Source: Mytilus galloprovincialis (lineage: Eukaryota; Mollusca; Bivalvia; Mytilida; Mytilidae). Taken from it: a stretch of DNA of 64,000 bases. The notes beneath the pieces are model-generated. The model made no database searches. It worked only from the letters and a program-made list of their open reading frames with translations, and had not been told where the DNA came from. Both the position numbers and the translations under genes were made by a program. Of the stretch, positions 38,301 to 47,801 are shown in pieces. Location of the stretch: positions 21,392,524-21,456,523 of the forward strand of contig NC_134845.1 in NCBI RefSeq assembly GCF_965363235.1. Direction: 5' to 3'. Within the stretch, counting starts at the first letter, position 1. Every line of letters begins with the position of its first letter.

Positions 38301-41300
38301 AAGTTAAAATTCTTAGAGACTTAGATCATAATCAGTTCATATTTACTTTTCTTGTTTAGGACGTCAATAAAGTAACACATTATGGGTGTTCTTTGGTAAT
38401 ATACCATGAAATATTTATTGATTAAAATGTTACCATATCATCTCTATTGATGGATAAGTAATCTTTCTCCAACTCTTCCTTCAATACTTCTGGGATTTCA
38501 AATTCTAACAGTAACTTTTTCTGAAAATAAAAATATTAGCTTGTATTCAAAAATCTTTTTAAACAGGCTGACCTGTAAAATTTTTAAAAGTTTCCTAAAC
38601 ATCACATTGTAATGAAAAAGACAATAAAATATCATTGAGACAAATTGTGTAAATGTAGAAAAAAAAATCCCCAGAAAAAAATTATTGCTCATTTAGCATT
38701 ATTTAATCACTCCAATGCCAATCAATATATCTAAGTATGTGATATTATACATTGTTATTACATGTGAAATATAAAACTGTTGGGACACAAAAAGCTGTTA
38801 TTAAATTGGCAAAATATTACACAACACCTTGTTTTCTAATTAATCAATCAATTGATTGTTGCCTGCTCAATAAACTTAACATCTGAATGGCATCTAATTT
38901 TTTTTTTACATACAGTACGCCCAAGGAGTTTGTAATCCCAAACTCCATACTCCGATATTTTTCCTGGTGTAACACCAGGAAACTCCGACATCCCTCCCAA
39001 AATTCTCGGAGAAATTTGGGAGTATTCCCTCCGACTTCCGCGTAAATCCGCTACCTTTTGTTTATTGTATTAGCGACATCTCTCCCAGTCTGGTGTGACG
39101 CGGTGTGACACCAGGTAATTAATTGCCCTAATCCGTCTGATCTATGCCGGCACGCGACAGTCAAGGTATGTGAGATTTCTAATGTAATTAAACAATTGTA
39201 TTTCCTGTCTATTGATTATCAGGTTATATCTGATTGCTTGAAACAAATGAAAGATTAAAATAAAAAGCAAAACGTTGTTGTTAATTCTTTCAATTACTCT
39301 GTACATTTTAATCAAGTTTTTAAACAACTATATTTGATTTTGACTTCCGTTTTTTTATCAGTAAAAATTCACTAAAAGAGATATAATTGTGCAACAATAA
39401 ACGGAGACTAACGCTGAATAAATGAGGGCAGTTTAAAGAAAAATTACACGTCTCAAAGTTTTTTATACTACAAGTAAAAAAGAAAATATTATTCCTTATC
39501 TGTTATGCTAATAATTCTACGCCATTTCCATTTTACGATTACAAAATAAAAGTTTTAAAATCCAAAACGTTGTTGTTAATGCTTTCAATTGCATTAAAGT
39601 TTTATAAAAAAATCTATACTTGATTATGACCTCGTTTTTTATTTATCGGTAATTGATATAACTTACGAAAAGAGACATACTTGCGTGAAAATAAACGGAA
39701 ACTAACGCTGAAGGTATAAAATGTGAGCAGTGAGTTTAAAGAAAATTACGTGTCTTAAAACTTGTATATGCAAGTAAAAAAGAAAATACTATTCACCATT
39801 CGTTATGCTTAATAAGTCTACGGCATTTTCTCTTCACGATTAGCATTACTTTAGGATATAATACATTTCGGCTACAACAGGAATACTTCTATAGCTGCAT
39901 CAACTTGTCGTTGCATAATATTCATTTACGCACAATGAATGTAAACCTTTGTGTTGTATTTAGAACAGTTATCTTTAAATATTTTTAAAACATTTAATTG
40001 CCGTGGGAAGACGACACGCATCTCAGTGATCAACAGTGCGTGGTTGAACTTGAACTTGACTTCGCTCACAATTTTGAATGCTAAAAATAGTGACATCAAT
40101 TTTGTCCACGAGATTTTTATTTGGCGGGAAATAGTATCATGTAACAGTAAACTCAGGTGACCTTTCTGGATAACCGTGGGAAAATTCATGTAATGATTGA
40201 CATTTGTGTGCGTTAAGATTGAGGCTCTAGAAGGTCCTTTTACAATTGATTAACCGGATTCTAAATTTTATTCCTTTTCTGAATAAACGAACATCAGCCT
40301 TTTATTTATACGTTTCTCAGTCAACAGAGGACATAAACCTGGACATTATTTATACTTCCATAGTCAACAACACTATACATTAATGGTAGATGAAAACAGG
40401 ATGCATGTCGTTCAGTTCCTGATGGGCGTTGGTAGAGATCCTCTGTGAAAATGTGTCGATCGTAAAAATCTGATCCACATTTTTTTTTACATATTTCTTT
40501 CTTGTACGATATAATTTCATTTTAATATTCTATAGTATAAATTGTTGAAATACTTCTTTTTATATTTCGCCGAGGAGCAGTAAAATACGGATTGCGCCAA
40601 TCCAATTTTATTTTAAATAATAAAAGATCAATAACAGATCATAACAGATAAAAAACACATGATTTTATTTCTTCATATAATTAAATAAGGTTGTGATGAT
40701 TGTGTTGTGTCTGGGCGGGGAATTATCTCAGTATTTATGAATATAGGGCTGCCACATTGCTGCTGCTTTTGCATACAAAACTATTTGTCACTTTACAGTT
40801 TCTTTTTTAAATTCAAATATTTCAAGTCGGTAATCTACCGAGGTAGTGAAACATAATTTTTTACATTTCAAAATAAATTGAAAGTAACAGAGTTTGACTT
40901 GTTGGTCCGATAAATTAACTCTAGGGTTTGATTTAGATTGGACAAATTACCGTAAAAACATCATTTTGTTTTTAGCCAGTTGATATTAATTATATAATAT
41001 TGAAATATTAATGAACCGGATATTCACTGAGTAGGTCATAAAAGGTTCTAATTGTGGTAAAATCATCTTTGTTGAAACTTTGTTGAAAAAAACAAAAATT
41101 ATGACCTGATCGGACTATAATGAAAATACTAAATAAGTGTTTTATTCATATTTTTATACGTTTTTACGTTTTATTTAATGTGACAATGACATGGGCATAT
41201 ACATACAAGAATAATTATCTTATTTTAAATAAAAATGTCACACTTTTATCTGACAATGAATGGACATTTAAATAACGTATTTTAAAGCACACAGGTGCAA

Positions 41301-44300
41301 TCAAGATCAATTAAATGTACAAAGGTAATAAATCTGGCTAATCCGATTATGTTGTCACGCGTCATTAATTTTCAGTTCATCCGATGGGCAATAAACCAAT
41401 TAACAGCCACGCAGTGTTGGGAGAGAATCTTTGGAGGAAATTGGGAGTAGAATCCGTGATTCGCGGTGTCACACCGCTACACTCGGAAATCGGTGATAAA
41501 AGTTCGCGATTACAAACTCTCTGGGCGTACTGTAAATAACGAATGAAAATTATGATAACTGATACTGTTACCTAAAAATACAGTTTTTACCTTTCTATCT
41601 TCACTTTTATTACTTTTCCCACTAATTTCACTTCCCTCTAGGCTCTGTAAAGATACAACTATTTTTTTTATATGTTTATTTTCAGTTATCTAACAATTAT
41701 TCAAAATTGAAAACCAATAAGATAATTTAAATATGAGAGATCCCATATATTCATAAATGAAGCTCATTCTTGCCGTTTTTAATCGCAAATGAAGATTTTT
41801 CATTTAGGCCTGTTGAACATACACTTGCAAATTTTAATTGCATATTCAGAATGATTACATGTCTATGAGTAAAAAAAAATAAAAATCCTGAACATTTGTC
41901 AAAAGTCTACTAACAAACTATACAAGATTAATACTTGGTCATCCAAATACTTACGATCAATCTCAGCTATATTTTTTTTGTGTAACAGACTCCTGAATCT
42001 GATATTTTTGAACATGCCATAAATAAGAAGACCTATCACCCTACTTAGAAACTTAATTCTTACTTTAACCAACCACCTTGTTACACCTATATGTTTAAAT
42101 TGTTAAGTTGCAAACCTGACTGTCCTCATCCTCGTCATGTTCCCCATTCTGTACGCCATTTTCTATCTCATCATCATCGTCTATTCTACCATTGGCTTCC
42201 TCTTCATCTCCACTTTCCTCTTCCAAGTCATCATCTTCTTCATCTGACACATTCTGCTGATCATCATCACTTTCTGCCAAGGGTGATCTCCCCTTAAATG
42301 TTCTTCTTAAAATGGCATCTATATGTTTATTTCTGCTCTTATTTGAACTACTGAAAAATTTAAAAGCGATAAATACACAGTCATTCTATTTTCTTTGATA
42401 TCCTAAATAAAGTTTTTGATTCTATTTTTGAAGAAGGTATTAAGGACACTGTGGATCTTGCTGGGATTCCTTAATGTTGCCAATTGCATTATGTTGTTAA
42501 AATATATCACATAACATCATTTAAAACATTTGTAACATGAATCAAAAGCTTAATCATGTGCAAAGGAGACATCAAAGCAACCTAAAAATAAACTGTTCAC
42601 ACACATTTTGTGTCTTGCCTACAGGACAATTCAGAAAATGGTCAACAAATTGAGATGTACTGATAGTAATGCAACTTTATACAAAATATCATTGATCTTT
42701 CACAAGCAGTTCCTATCAAACATTTGTCAAACAGACTTAAGCAGAAAACTGTAACAATAAATGTTCTTTATTTATTGAAAGTGGCTGGACCATGACCAAG
42801 GGAGCAGGTGCCCTACAATAATCGTACGACTGACATTAATGAAACTTCAAACTAACTTCAGCAGATACCTGAACATTGTAAAAATGCTAACTAATACAAA
42901 GTCATTTACCATGTCCTACGGGACAGGGCCTTAAAATATCTGTCAAACAGAAATGAATTGATAGCAATGCTACTTAATACAAAATATATCATTGATCTCC
43001 TGTTTTGGTCGCCATGATACAAGTACTTTGGAATACTTACAACCTTCTAGTAGCATCTGACAACTGCTTCATAAGTATTCTGTTTTCTTCTGTGTTTTCC
43101 AATATAGAATTTTCTGCAACTACTCTGTCCCAGCTGTAATACACCAGTCAAAACATGTTTTAATGAAAGGTTCTGAATATTCATGAATAACTCAGGATTA
43201 AATATAGGAAAGAATTTGTTTGAAATGTGAGCAAGCTTACACAAGCCCTGGTGCATTAAATAGTAATTTGTAGTGTACATGTATCTTATTTTTCTTTCAA
43301 AAAGAATTATCTTCGTTGTTTGAAATGTGAGCAAGCTTACACAATCCCTGGTGCATTAAATAGTAATTTGTAGTGTTAATGTATCTTATTTTATGTAACA
43401 TGATTTTTCTTTCAAAAAGAGTCTCAGTAATGTTTGATTTATCTATGGGCTATTCCAGAAAAAAATGTATGGGGGGTGGGGGGGTTGGAAGGCAGTTTTT
43501 GTCAGCACCCGCCACCCAGACAATTGTAATTAAAGGGAAATATCAAACATGAAGATTATGAAAAGAACATTATAGGGAAGTTGTTTAAGTTCAATCCCTT
43601 TGTTTGTTTTTACCTTTTAAACCAAGACAATCATAAGAATCTGAGACGGTCCTTAATGTTTAGAATAAAACGGTTGACATGAGGGCATGGCCCTGAGCCA
43701 ATGGTATAAGTCTACAGATTGCTTGAAAGCAATCGTATCCCAAAAACAATACATACCAAACTTCCTTTTGTGGTATTGAACCTTATGGTTAGATTTCATA
43801 GAGATCCATACACTTAACCTAAGTTATTGTCTGGAAACCAAATGCGTCTTTGGATGAAGACTACAAGGACATCATATATAGCAATATACATAACAAATGT
43901 ATGAACCCAAAAAATTTGGGCTTATATAAAAAAACATATATCTAGCATTATGGGATGTAACTCTAACCTGTTATTCCAACCCTGGAAATGGATGTGATAT
44001 GCAGGAATTCTCTGGCCATGTTTACTGTGTGTAACATCTGTATCTAATATCTGAAAATGAAAATAAACAATTAATGAAAACCTTATCTTACAAAGTCTGC
44101 TTGAAATACTTAGATAGTTAATAACACATGTACAATACAATAAACAACTGCATTGATTGCATGATACGCCCGTCATCTTGTGCGTGAATTTTTATGCAAT
44201 AATCATAAATAGTTTCTTACATACAGTATGGGTAGACTTATTTTTATGGATGTCTTAATCCGTCAAGTCGGATATGAATAATCCAACATTTTTATGGTAG

Positions 44301-46003
44301 GTGTGAATGGTAATATATTTGTCCTTTCATCTTAATCCGTACTACTAAAATTACGGTTCACTGATTTCAGAATCAGGTTACCTGTAGTTTTAACCTGTCA
44401 GTCACTTTATTGATTATATTAGTTCTACATCATATTTGACATAAAATATTTTTACAGGTGAAATAATGGAGAAAACTTTGTTTTAATAAAAATAGCCTAA
44501 ATTTTTTAATCATGGTTTTTATATTTCAACTGCTATTTATTTTCTTTGTTCCTCAAAATTATTTTTATTTTATGTTCCTTGTTTGTTTTTTTGTATCTTT
44601 TTTCATATGCGTTTGCATAAAATTTTTAAACATATTTTTATTCTTTATCTGAAAGTTATTTTTGTTTTACTGATTTATTTTCCACGTAAATCCAGTGATT
44701 AGCAGAATGTTGTCCAAGTACTGCTGCATACGTTTTAGTTTGACGCGGTCACATGCAAAATATTTCTATATTAATCACACTACATTTGTATTTAATATTC
44801 ATTCTGTGTTGGGTCAGTTCCGATATGAAAATAATTATTGTATACTAGTAGCTTGATGATTCTTTATAGTTGTGAATTTACTTTTTACTGTATTAAACAA
44901 AACATTGTCCGAAAGTTGGAGATGTATAACTTAAATAGTATGCAAATAATAACACTAGAAGAAGATATTGATTCTTTCCGGGCATAAGTTTATTTTAATA
45001 TTTCCGTGTTTGTTCATTATGCTAAATTAATAGAGCTGCATTAGGGGTAGGAGGGGTCCGGATCTCGAAATCCCGGGTTTAAAAACACGAAGTCCCAAGG
45101 TCCCGAATTTAAATAAATATAAATCCTGACATCTCGAAAAAAGAATTTCCAGATCCCGAAAGGGTCAATCCCGAAATCCCGAACATAATTGCATAATATT
45201 AATTTACGCACAATCCATGTAAACTTGGAAACCCATATGTTATATTTTTGACAGCAATCTAAAAAAAAATATTTGCCGTGAAAAGACAATTCCATGATAC
45301 ACATATCAGTGATCAACAGCGTGTGCACTTGGTTGAACTTTAACTTGACTTCACTCACTATATTGAATGCTAATAAAAGATATTAAAGATCGATTTTGTC
45401 GACTGCATGAGATTTTTATATGGCGGGAAATATCGTAACAGTTAACACATTTGCCACTGTTTTTTCCATTCTTCCAGCGAGGAAAGATCTTTCTGCAGCA
45501 AGTCTGCATCTTCTGGTTTCTTGATGCGCCGGAAGAGTAGACAAAAAAAAAGTGCACGGCAAAATCCAGTTAAGTAAATCATACAATGCATTTGATCTCT
45601 ATTTATCTAGGGCATGCTATGCCTCAAAACTTTTCCAGATGCACAGGTTTGTCTGTACACAGAGTAAATTTTAAGGTGAAAATACGGCTATTTTAGCCAA
45701 AGGGTCCACATGAACCTTAAATCGTCAATAACAATGAACAACATATTGAACGAAAATAACCATGTACATGTTCATTTATACAAACGATTGTTTACGTTTA
45801 TTTCAACGTTTTTGTTTGAAGAAGTTTTGGACTTTGTGGAAACTGAAAGTTAAGGGTGTAAACAATGTTTAAAAATACAATGTAGGTTTTGATAAGGTAA
45901 GAACCTTTGCATCATAAAGTACTCGGGCCTTTGTCGGATCTGGTTCAAAACAGAGGACGGGTTCTCCTACAGAATAGATGAACTTTATGCCTCTTATGGA
46001 CAT
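29315..46003 (-). CDS. MSL3: MSL3, male-specific lethal 3 homolog (chromo-barrel and MRG domain), 10 exons found, last exon unresolved
   Basis: Exons in transcript order: 46003-45905, 44050-43968, 43133-43041, 42350-42116, 41644-41591, 38520-38434, 36662-36520, 35254-35111, 31068-30449, 29399-29315. The phases join without a break, giving 547 codons plus 2 bases. Residues 1-91 are the chromo-barrel ([18 protein letters not shown], then [21 protein letters not shown]). About 100-170 is a strongly acidic spacer ([15 protein letters not shown]). 189-313 is the first half of the MRG domain ([38 protein letters not shown]). About 315-480 is a basic, Ser-rich insert, and 480-548 resumes MRG ([37 protein letters not shown]). 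The YGAQHLLR form and long insert mark MSL3 rather than MRG15. MSL3 is the reader subunit of the MSL complex that directs MOF to acetylate H4K16. The short C-terminal tail of the MRG domain is missing from what I could assign. Confidence 0.92.
29655..29935 (+). repeat. Mussel dispersed repeat, longest plus-strand copy, in MSL3 intron 9
   Basis: Runs TTGTTTGTTTGTTCGAGAC ... CCTGTTTGACTTGTTTCACA ... TTGTTGAAGGCTGTATAG ... GACAGTTGTCTCATTAGC and TCATACTACATCTCC. It shows the family's order of modules. Confidence 0.8.
30449..31068 (-). CDS. MSL3: MSL3 exon 9 (disordered insert and MRG second half)
   Basis: 620 bp. The [17 protein letters not shown] start is not an initiation site: the acceptor TTTTCAG|C precedes it by one base and the phase needs the upstream AG. 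It carries a nuclear-signal-like HKRGRKRRK and ends [11 protein letters not shown] with donor G|GTAAGA. Confidence 0.92.
31390..32775. repeat. 27 bp minisatellite in MSL3 intron 8 (about 50 copies)
   Basis: The unit reads CTGGCATACTACTGTGCCAC + AGATATC. Four units in a row at about 32060-32170 are identical and the rest drift. Because 27 is a multiple of 3 and the unit lacks a stop in one frame, the minus strand stays open for 420 codons (31553-32815), and shorter ORFs appear on the plus strand. The array ends about 320 bp before the exon 9 acceptor. Confidence 0.95.
32776..34180 (+). repeat. ~1.3 kb dispersed segment, copy A (MSL3 intron 8)
   Basis: Collinear, in inverted orientation, with 61785-62995. 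Shared markers include AAAGAGCTGAAGAGCTCTGA, GGGGAAAGACGGCC, ATCAATTGAGGTGCTCC, CATCTACACTACAGCAAAC and GGCATTCCAACAATGACGTC. Copy A also has a 251 bp internal tandem duplication (about 33345-33590 and 33596-33800) that copy B lacks. Confidence 0.88.
34225..34315 (+). repeat. Dispersed repeat carrying a covarying hairpin, copy 1
   Basis: ATTGACGTGAGGGAATGATA...GACCAACCCCATTAG, then the hairpin GACGGCTT-G-AAGCCGTC and TTTCCCCAAAAAC. It aligns with 43655-43745, where the stem is GATTGCTT-GA-AAGCAATC. Confidence 0.75.
34373..35110. other. MSL3 intron 8, nothing recognised
   Basis: AT-rich intron just past the exon 8 donor. No element was recognised. Confidence 0.45.
35111..35254 (-). CDS. MSL3: MSL3 exon 8 (MRG domain; acceptor lies in a tandem array)
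   Basis: 144 bp. [20 protein letters not shown] + [14 protein letters not shown] matches the 'LRIsFDfTLPLiLLYpfE..QY' MRG core. The acceptor CTGTTTCAG at 35255-35263 and the first 50 or so exon bases are copied three more times upstream (35275-35490). Only the 35254 start keeps the frame. Confidence 0.92.
35201..35490. repeat. 74 bp tandem repeat, about 3.9 copies, spanning the MSL3 exon 8 acceptor
   Basis: The marker AACAGTATAG starts at 35271, 35345 and 35419 (period 74). Three copies are practically identical, and the fourth ends at GAAATGGATAAAAG. Each unit includes the sequence that reads, on the minus strand, CTGTTTCAG|TATACACTTATG, i.e. a full acceptor plus the 5' part of exon 8. Confidence 0.95.
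35491..36519. other. MSL3 intron 7, nothing recognised
   Basis: AT-rich. No motif-bearing ORF or repeat copy was recognised. Confidence 0.45.
36520..36662 (-). CDS. MSL3: MSL3 exon 7 (MRG domain)
   Basis: 143 bp. [19 protein letters not shown] matches the 'LVxLPcxxxVxxILExYxk' MRG pattern. The segment after it ([20 protein letters not shown]) is a loop. Donor AA|GTAAGT, phase 2. Confidence 0.9.
36663..38163. other. MSL3 intron 6, first part
   Basis: AT-rich, with a short CTAC microsatellite near 38028-38045. ORFs at 36826-37125 and 37233-37421 lack known motifs and are not supported as exons. Confidence 0.45.
38164..38250 (+). repeat. Internally deleted copy of the 'GTGTCCCCA...GGGGCATA' mussel repeat
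   Basis: AACAAGAATGTGTCCCCAAT joins directly to GCACAGACCAGAAAACAAAA and TGCCCCAAAATGGGGCATA. In full copies, as I remember them, these two parts are the ends of a repeat several hundred bases long, so the middle is missing here. Confidence 0.6.
38434..38520 (-). CDS. MSL3: MSL3 exon 6 (start of MRG domain)
   Basis: 87 bp, phase 0. [20 protein letters not shown] corresponds to the 'IEIPSILKKQLEEDCYYI' segment of MSL3. Acceptor TTATTTTCAG, donor ATG|GTAACA. Confidence 0.9.
38911..41534. mobile_element. 2.6 kb non-autonomous TIR transposon in MSL3 intron 5
   Basis: TACAGTACGCCCAAGGAGTT...AATC at 38911-38937 and its inverse at 41508-41534 match at 25 of 27 bases. If the outer TA is taken as target duplication, the element starts CAGTACGCCC. 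Subterminal palindromes GGTGTNACACC occur at 38966, 39102 (left) and 41465 (right). The interior has a ~296 bp tandem duplication (39268-39563 and 39564-39850) and no transposase ORF. The right end is 57 bp from the exon 5 donor. Confidence 0.85.
39890..40165 (+). repeat. ~270 bp segment shared with 45185-45440
   Basis: GCATAATATTCATTTACGCA...TCAGTGATCAACAG...TTGAACTTGAACTTGACTTC...TTTGGCGGGAAATA is repeated with drift at 45185-45440 in the same orientation, where the surrounding TIRs are absent. It is therefore either an older insertion inside the TIR element or a fragment of a related copy. Confidence 0.75.
41591..41644 (-). CDS. MSL3: MSL3 exon 5 (18 codons)
   Basis: 54 bp. [18 protein letters not shown] between CTTTACAG and AAG|GTAAAA; phase 0 on both sides, so it could be skipped without a frameshift (possible cassette exon). 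The 2.6 kb TIR element begins 57 bp past its donor. Confidence 0.8.
42116..42350 (-). CDS. MSL3: MSL3 exon 4 (basic then acidic linker)
   Basis: 235 bp. Encodes a basic [18 protein letters not shown] followed by long Asp/Glu runs. Donor CAG|GTTTGC is weak; the phase (0) fits exon 5. The opposite-strand ORF at 42091-42297 is a shadow of the acidic codons. Confidence 0.88.
42351..43040. other. MSL3 intron 3
   Basis: Contains a loose duplication (ATAGTAATGCAACTTTATAC near 42665 and ATAGCAATGCTACTTAATAC near 42961, both followed by AAAATAT...CATTGATC). Otherwise nothing was recognised. Confidence 0.45.
43041..43133 (-). CDS. MSL3: MSL3 exon 3 (end of chromo-barrel)
   Basis: 93 bp. Completes [19 protein letters not shown], matching the 'SWDRWAAEDHVLRDTDENR' pattern of MSL3. 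Donor TT|GTAAGT leaves phase 2 (TT|T = Phe). Confidence 0.92.
43218..43417. repeat. 100 bp tandem duplication in MSL3 intron 2
   Basis: GTTTGAAATGTGAGCAAGCT starts at 43218 and again at 43318. The copies are nearly identical, apart from a TATGTAACATG insertion after the second. Confidence 0.9.
43655..43745 (+). repeat. Dispersed repeat carrying a covarying hairpin, copy 2
   Basis: ACGGTTGACATGAGGGCATG, CCCTGAGCCAATGG, then GATTGCTT-GA-AAGCAATC and GTATCCCAAAAAC. It is homologous to 34225-34315, but the stem sequence has changed on both sides together. Confidence 0.75.
43968..44050 (-). CDS. MSL3: MSL3 exon 2 (chromo-barrel core)
   Basis: 83 bp. Encodes [20 protein letters not shown] and HFQGWNN, with the family's 'YxIHFxGWN' strand. 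Acceptor TTTTCAG, donor AACAG|GTTAGA; phase 2 (AG|C = Ser) into exon 3. Confidence 0.92.
44164..44218 (-). repeat. End fragment of the 'ACGCCCGTC' element
   Basis: ATACGCCCGTCATCTTGTG...TTTTATGCAATAATCATAAA is the reverse complement of the right end of the element at 1993-2834 (about 2777-2834). Confidence 0.8.
45040..45440. repeat. 'TCCCGAA' short-period repeat followed by dispersed segment copy
   Basis: 45050-45183 is rich in TCCCGAAATCCCGAA, AAGTCCCAAGGTCCCGAA and AGATCCCGAAAGGG, a loose tandem of a ~7-14 bp unit. 45185-45440 is the second copy of the segment at 39890-40165. All of it lies in MSL3 intron 1. Confidence 0.7.
45905..46003 (-). CDS. MSL3: MSL3 exon 1 (start codon, chromo-barrel strand 1)
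   Basis: 33 codons from ATG 46003, MSIRGIKF...VLYDAK. The donor is AAG|GTTCTT, an unusual GT site. It is supported because the next exon (ILDTDV) continues the family pattern DAK-I-V/L-D in phase 0. Confidence 0.88.
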
Positions 46004-46175
46004 AGTACGATATCCATTTGAAGATAAGAAATACACTCAATTGCTAAATAACTATTCAGGGATTCATTCCCGCGTCACTTCTCATAATAACAGGAAGTGG
46101 AATTGCGCAGTTAAAATTGTTCTATTTTCAGGAATAGTCACGAAAAATATCCGTATTAGATCGGTCGTCTACAGT

Positions 46176-47044
46176 GAATCCATGACAAGTCGCCCCACTG
46201 GCAAGTCGCCCCACTCCTAGTCGCCCCACTTTTTCACCAACTCGCCCCACTTTAAAAAAAACTGCCCCAACCTGGATCACCAACTCGCCCCACTTTAAAA
46301 AAAACCGCCCCAACCTGGATCACCAACTCGCCCCACTTTTTAAAAAATCGCCCCACTTGTGAAATGTGTTAAATCCCGTTAATATAACTCCTGAAAACTC
46401 GCACCACTGAACGGAAAACGATAAAATCTAGATTAACATATTATTAACCAGGATGAATGTAGTAAAGCCAACTCGCCCCACTCATGGAAAAAGATGTTAT
46501 CCCGTTGTATATAACTTAAATTCCGTAAACATTACTCCTGCCAACTCGCCCCACTTATAGAAAACGATAATATCTAGATTTATATTATATTATTAACCAG
46601 GATGAATGTAGTTATGCCAACTCGCCCCACTTATGAAAAAAGATGTTATCCCGTTGTATATAAGTTAAATTCCGTAAATATTACTCCTGCCAACTCGCCC
46701 CAATTATGGAAAAAGATGTTATCCCGTTCAATTGTTATGCAAATAACTAATCTTAAAAAAATACAGTTATTCTTCAATAATACGAAAATTACTTTTAAGT
46801 GGGGCGAGTTTTTATATTTTAATTTTATATCTAAATATTACCGTTTTCCATTAAGTGGGGCGAGTTGGCAGGAGTAATATTAAACATGATTTAACCAATT
46901 TCACTAGTGGGGCGATTTTTTAAAAAGTGGGGCGAGTTGGTGATCCAGGTTGGGGCGGTTTTTTTTTAAAGTGGGGCGAGTTGGTGAAAAAGTGGGGCGA
47001 CTAGGTGTGGGGCGACTTGCCAGTGGGGCGACTTGTCCTGCTTC
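46176..47044. mobile_element. Foldback (MULE-like) element with 10 bp target duplication, upstream of MSL3
   Basis: Flanked by the identical decamer CGTCTACAGT at 46166-46175 and 47045-47054. The long inverted ends (about 150 bp) are built from repeated TCGCCCCACTT motifs: left GACAAGTCGCCCCACTGG, right CCAGTGGGGCGACTTGTC. The middle has three or four ~75 bp units (CCAACTCGCCCCACTTATG, then AAAAGATGTTATCCCGTTG). Nine to eleven bp target duplications are typical of Mutator-type elements. No transposase. It starts 173 bp upstream of the MSL3 ATG. Confidence 0.88.
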
Positions 47045-47079
47045 CGTCTACAGTTATAACATCCAAGGATTTGTATGGG

Positions 47080-47225
47080 GTTAAATGATTAACTTAAAAG
47101 AATAACGGGCAAAAAAATGAAGATTAGAGAAAAAAGGGGTTAATTTTTTGAAGATTAGAGAAAAAACGGGTTAATTTTTTAAGGATTAGAAAAAAGGGGT
47201 GAAAATTAGGTGTTTACAGAATAAC
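47080..47225. repeat. Short tandem 'GAAGATTAGAGAAAAAAGGG' repeat
   Basis: Three or four ~31 bp units (GAAGATTAGAGAAAAAAGGG + GTTAATTTTTT), ending AACAGACCCCCACCATCC. It resembles a mussel repeat module I know from memory. Confidence 0.65.
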
Positions 47226-47801
47226 AGACCCCCACCATCCAGACCCTCTTGTATAGCTAAATAACTATACAAATCCTTGTAACATCGTATAAAATAATTG
47301 AACATAAAGTACGTTAAATATATACCTTCATTTTTCTTACGTTCAATGTTTTATAAACTATTTTCCATGAAGAGAAATACTTATTCCAGTTGAAATGATA
47401 TTTCAGAATATATTTGTTTCCCATTTGGAACTTATATTATTACCACAGGCACTTGTCAGTCAGATTTCCCCCTACATCCCGTGTTACCATTAAGGTACCG
47501 GTATATAGGATTTTTTTTCTGAAACAAGTACCTGTGGTTATTACTATCTTTTTCGTGACAACAATGCCCCAACTTTTTGCACCTATCTAGCCGTGAAAAA
47601 AACTAAAAACTTGAAAACCAGTCCCCCTCCCCCCAAAAGAATATATTCTATTTTTTTAATTGAAATCACACATTCATCTGACCATTCATATAATTCCATC
47701 CGCTTTATCATCCGAATTTATACTTGCCACGAGCAACTCGACGGGTGCCATGCACATTTGGGACAAGGTATGCTTAACAGATATATAATTAATTAAACTG
47801 T

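Noticed and set aside
42091..42297. 68-codon plus-strand ORF rich in His/Leu
   Set aside because: Antisense shadow of the Asp/Glu-rich MSL3 exon 4 codons.
46128..46877. ORFs across the TCGCCCC foldback element
   Set aside because: They are translations of the inverted-repeat modules, with no conserved protein features.
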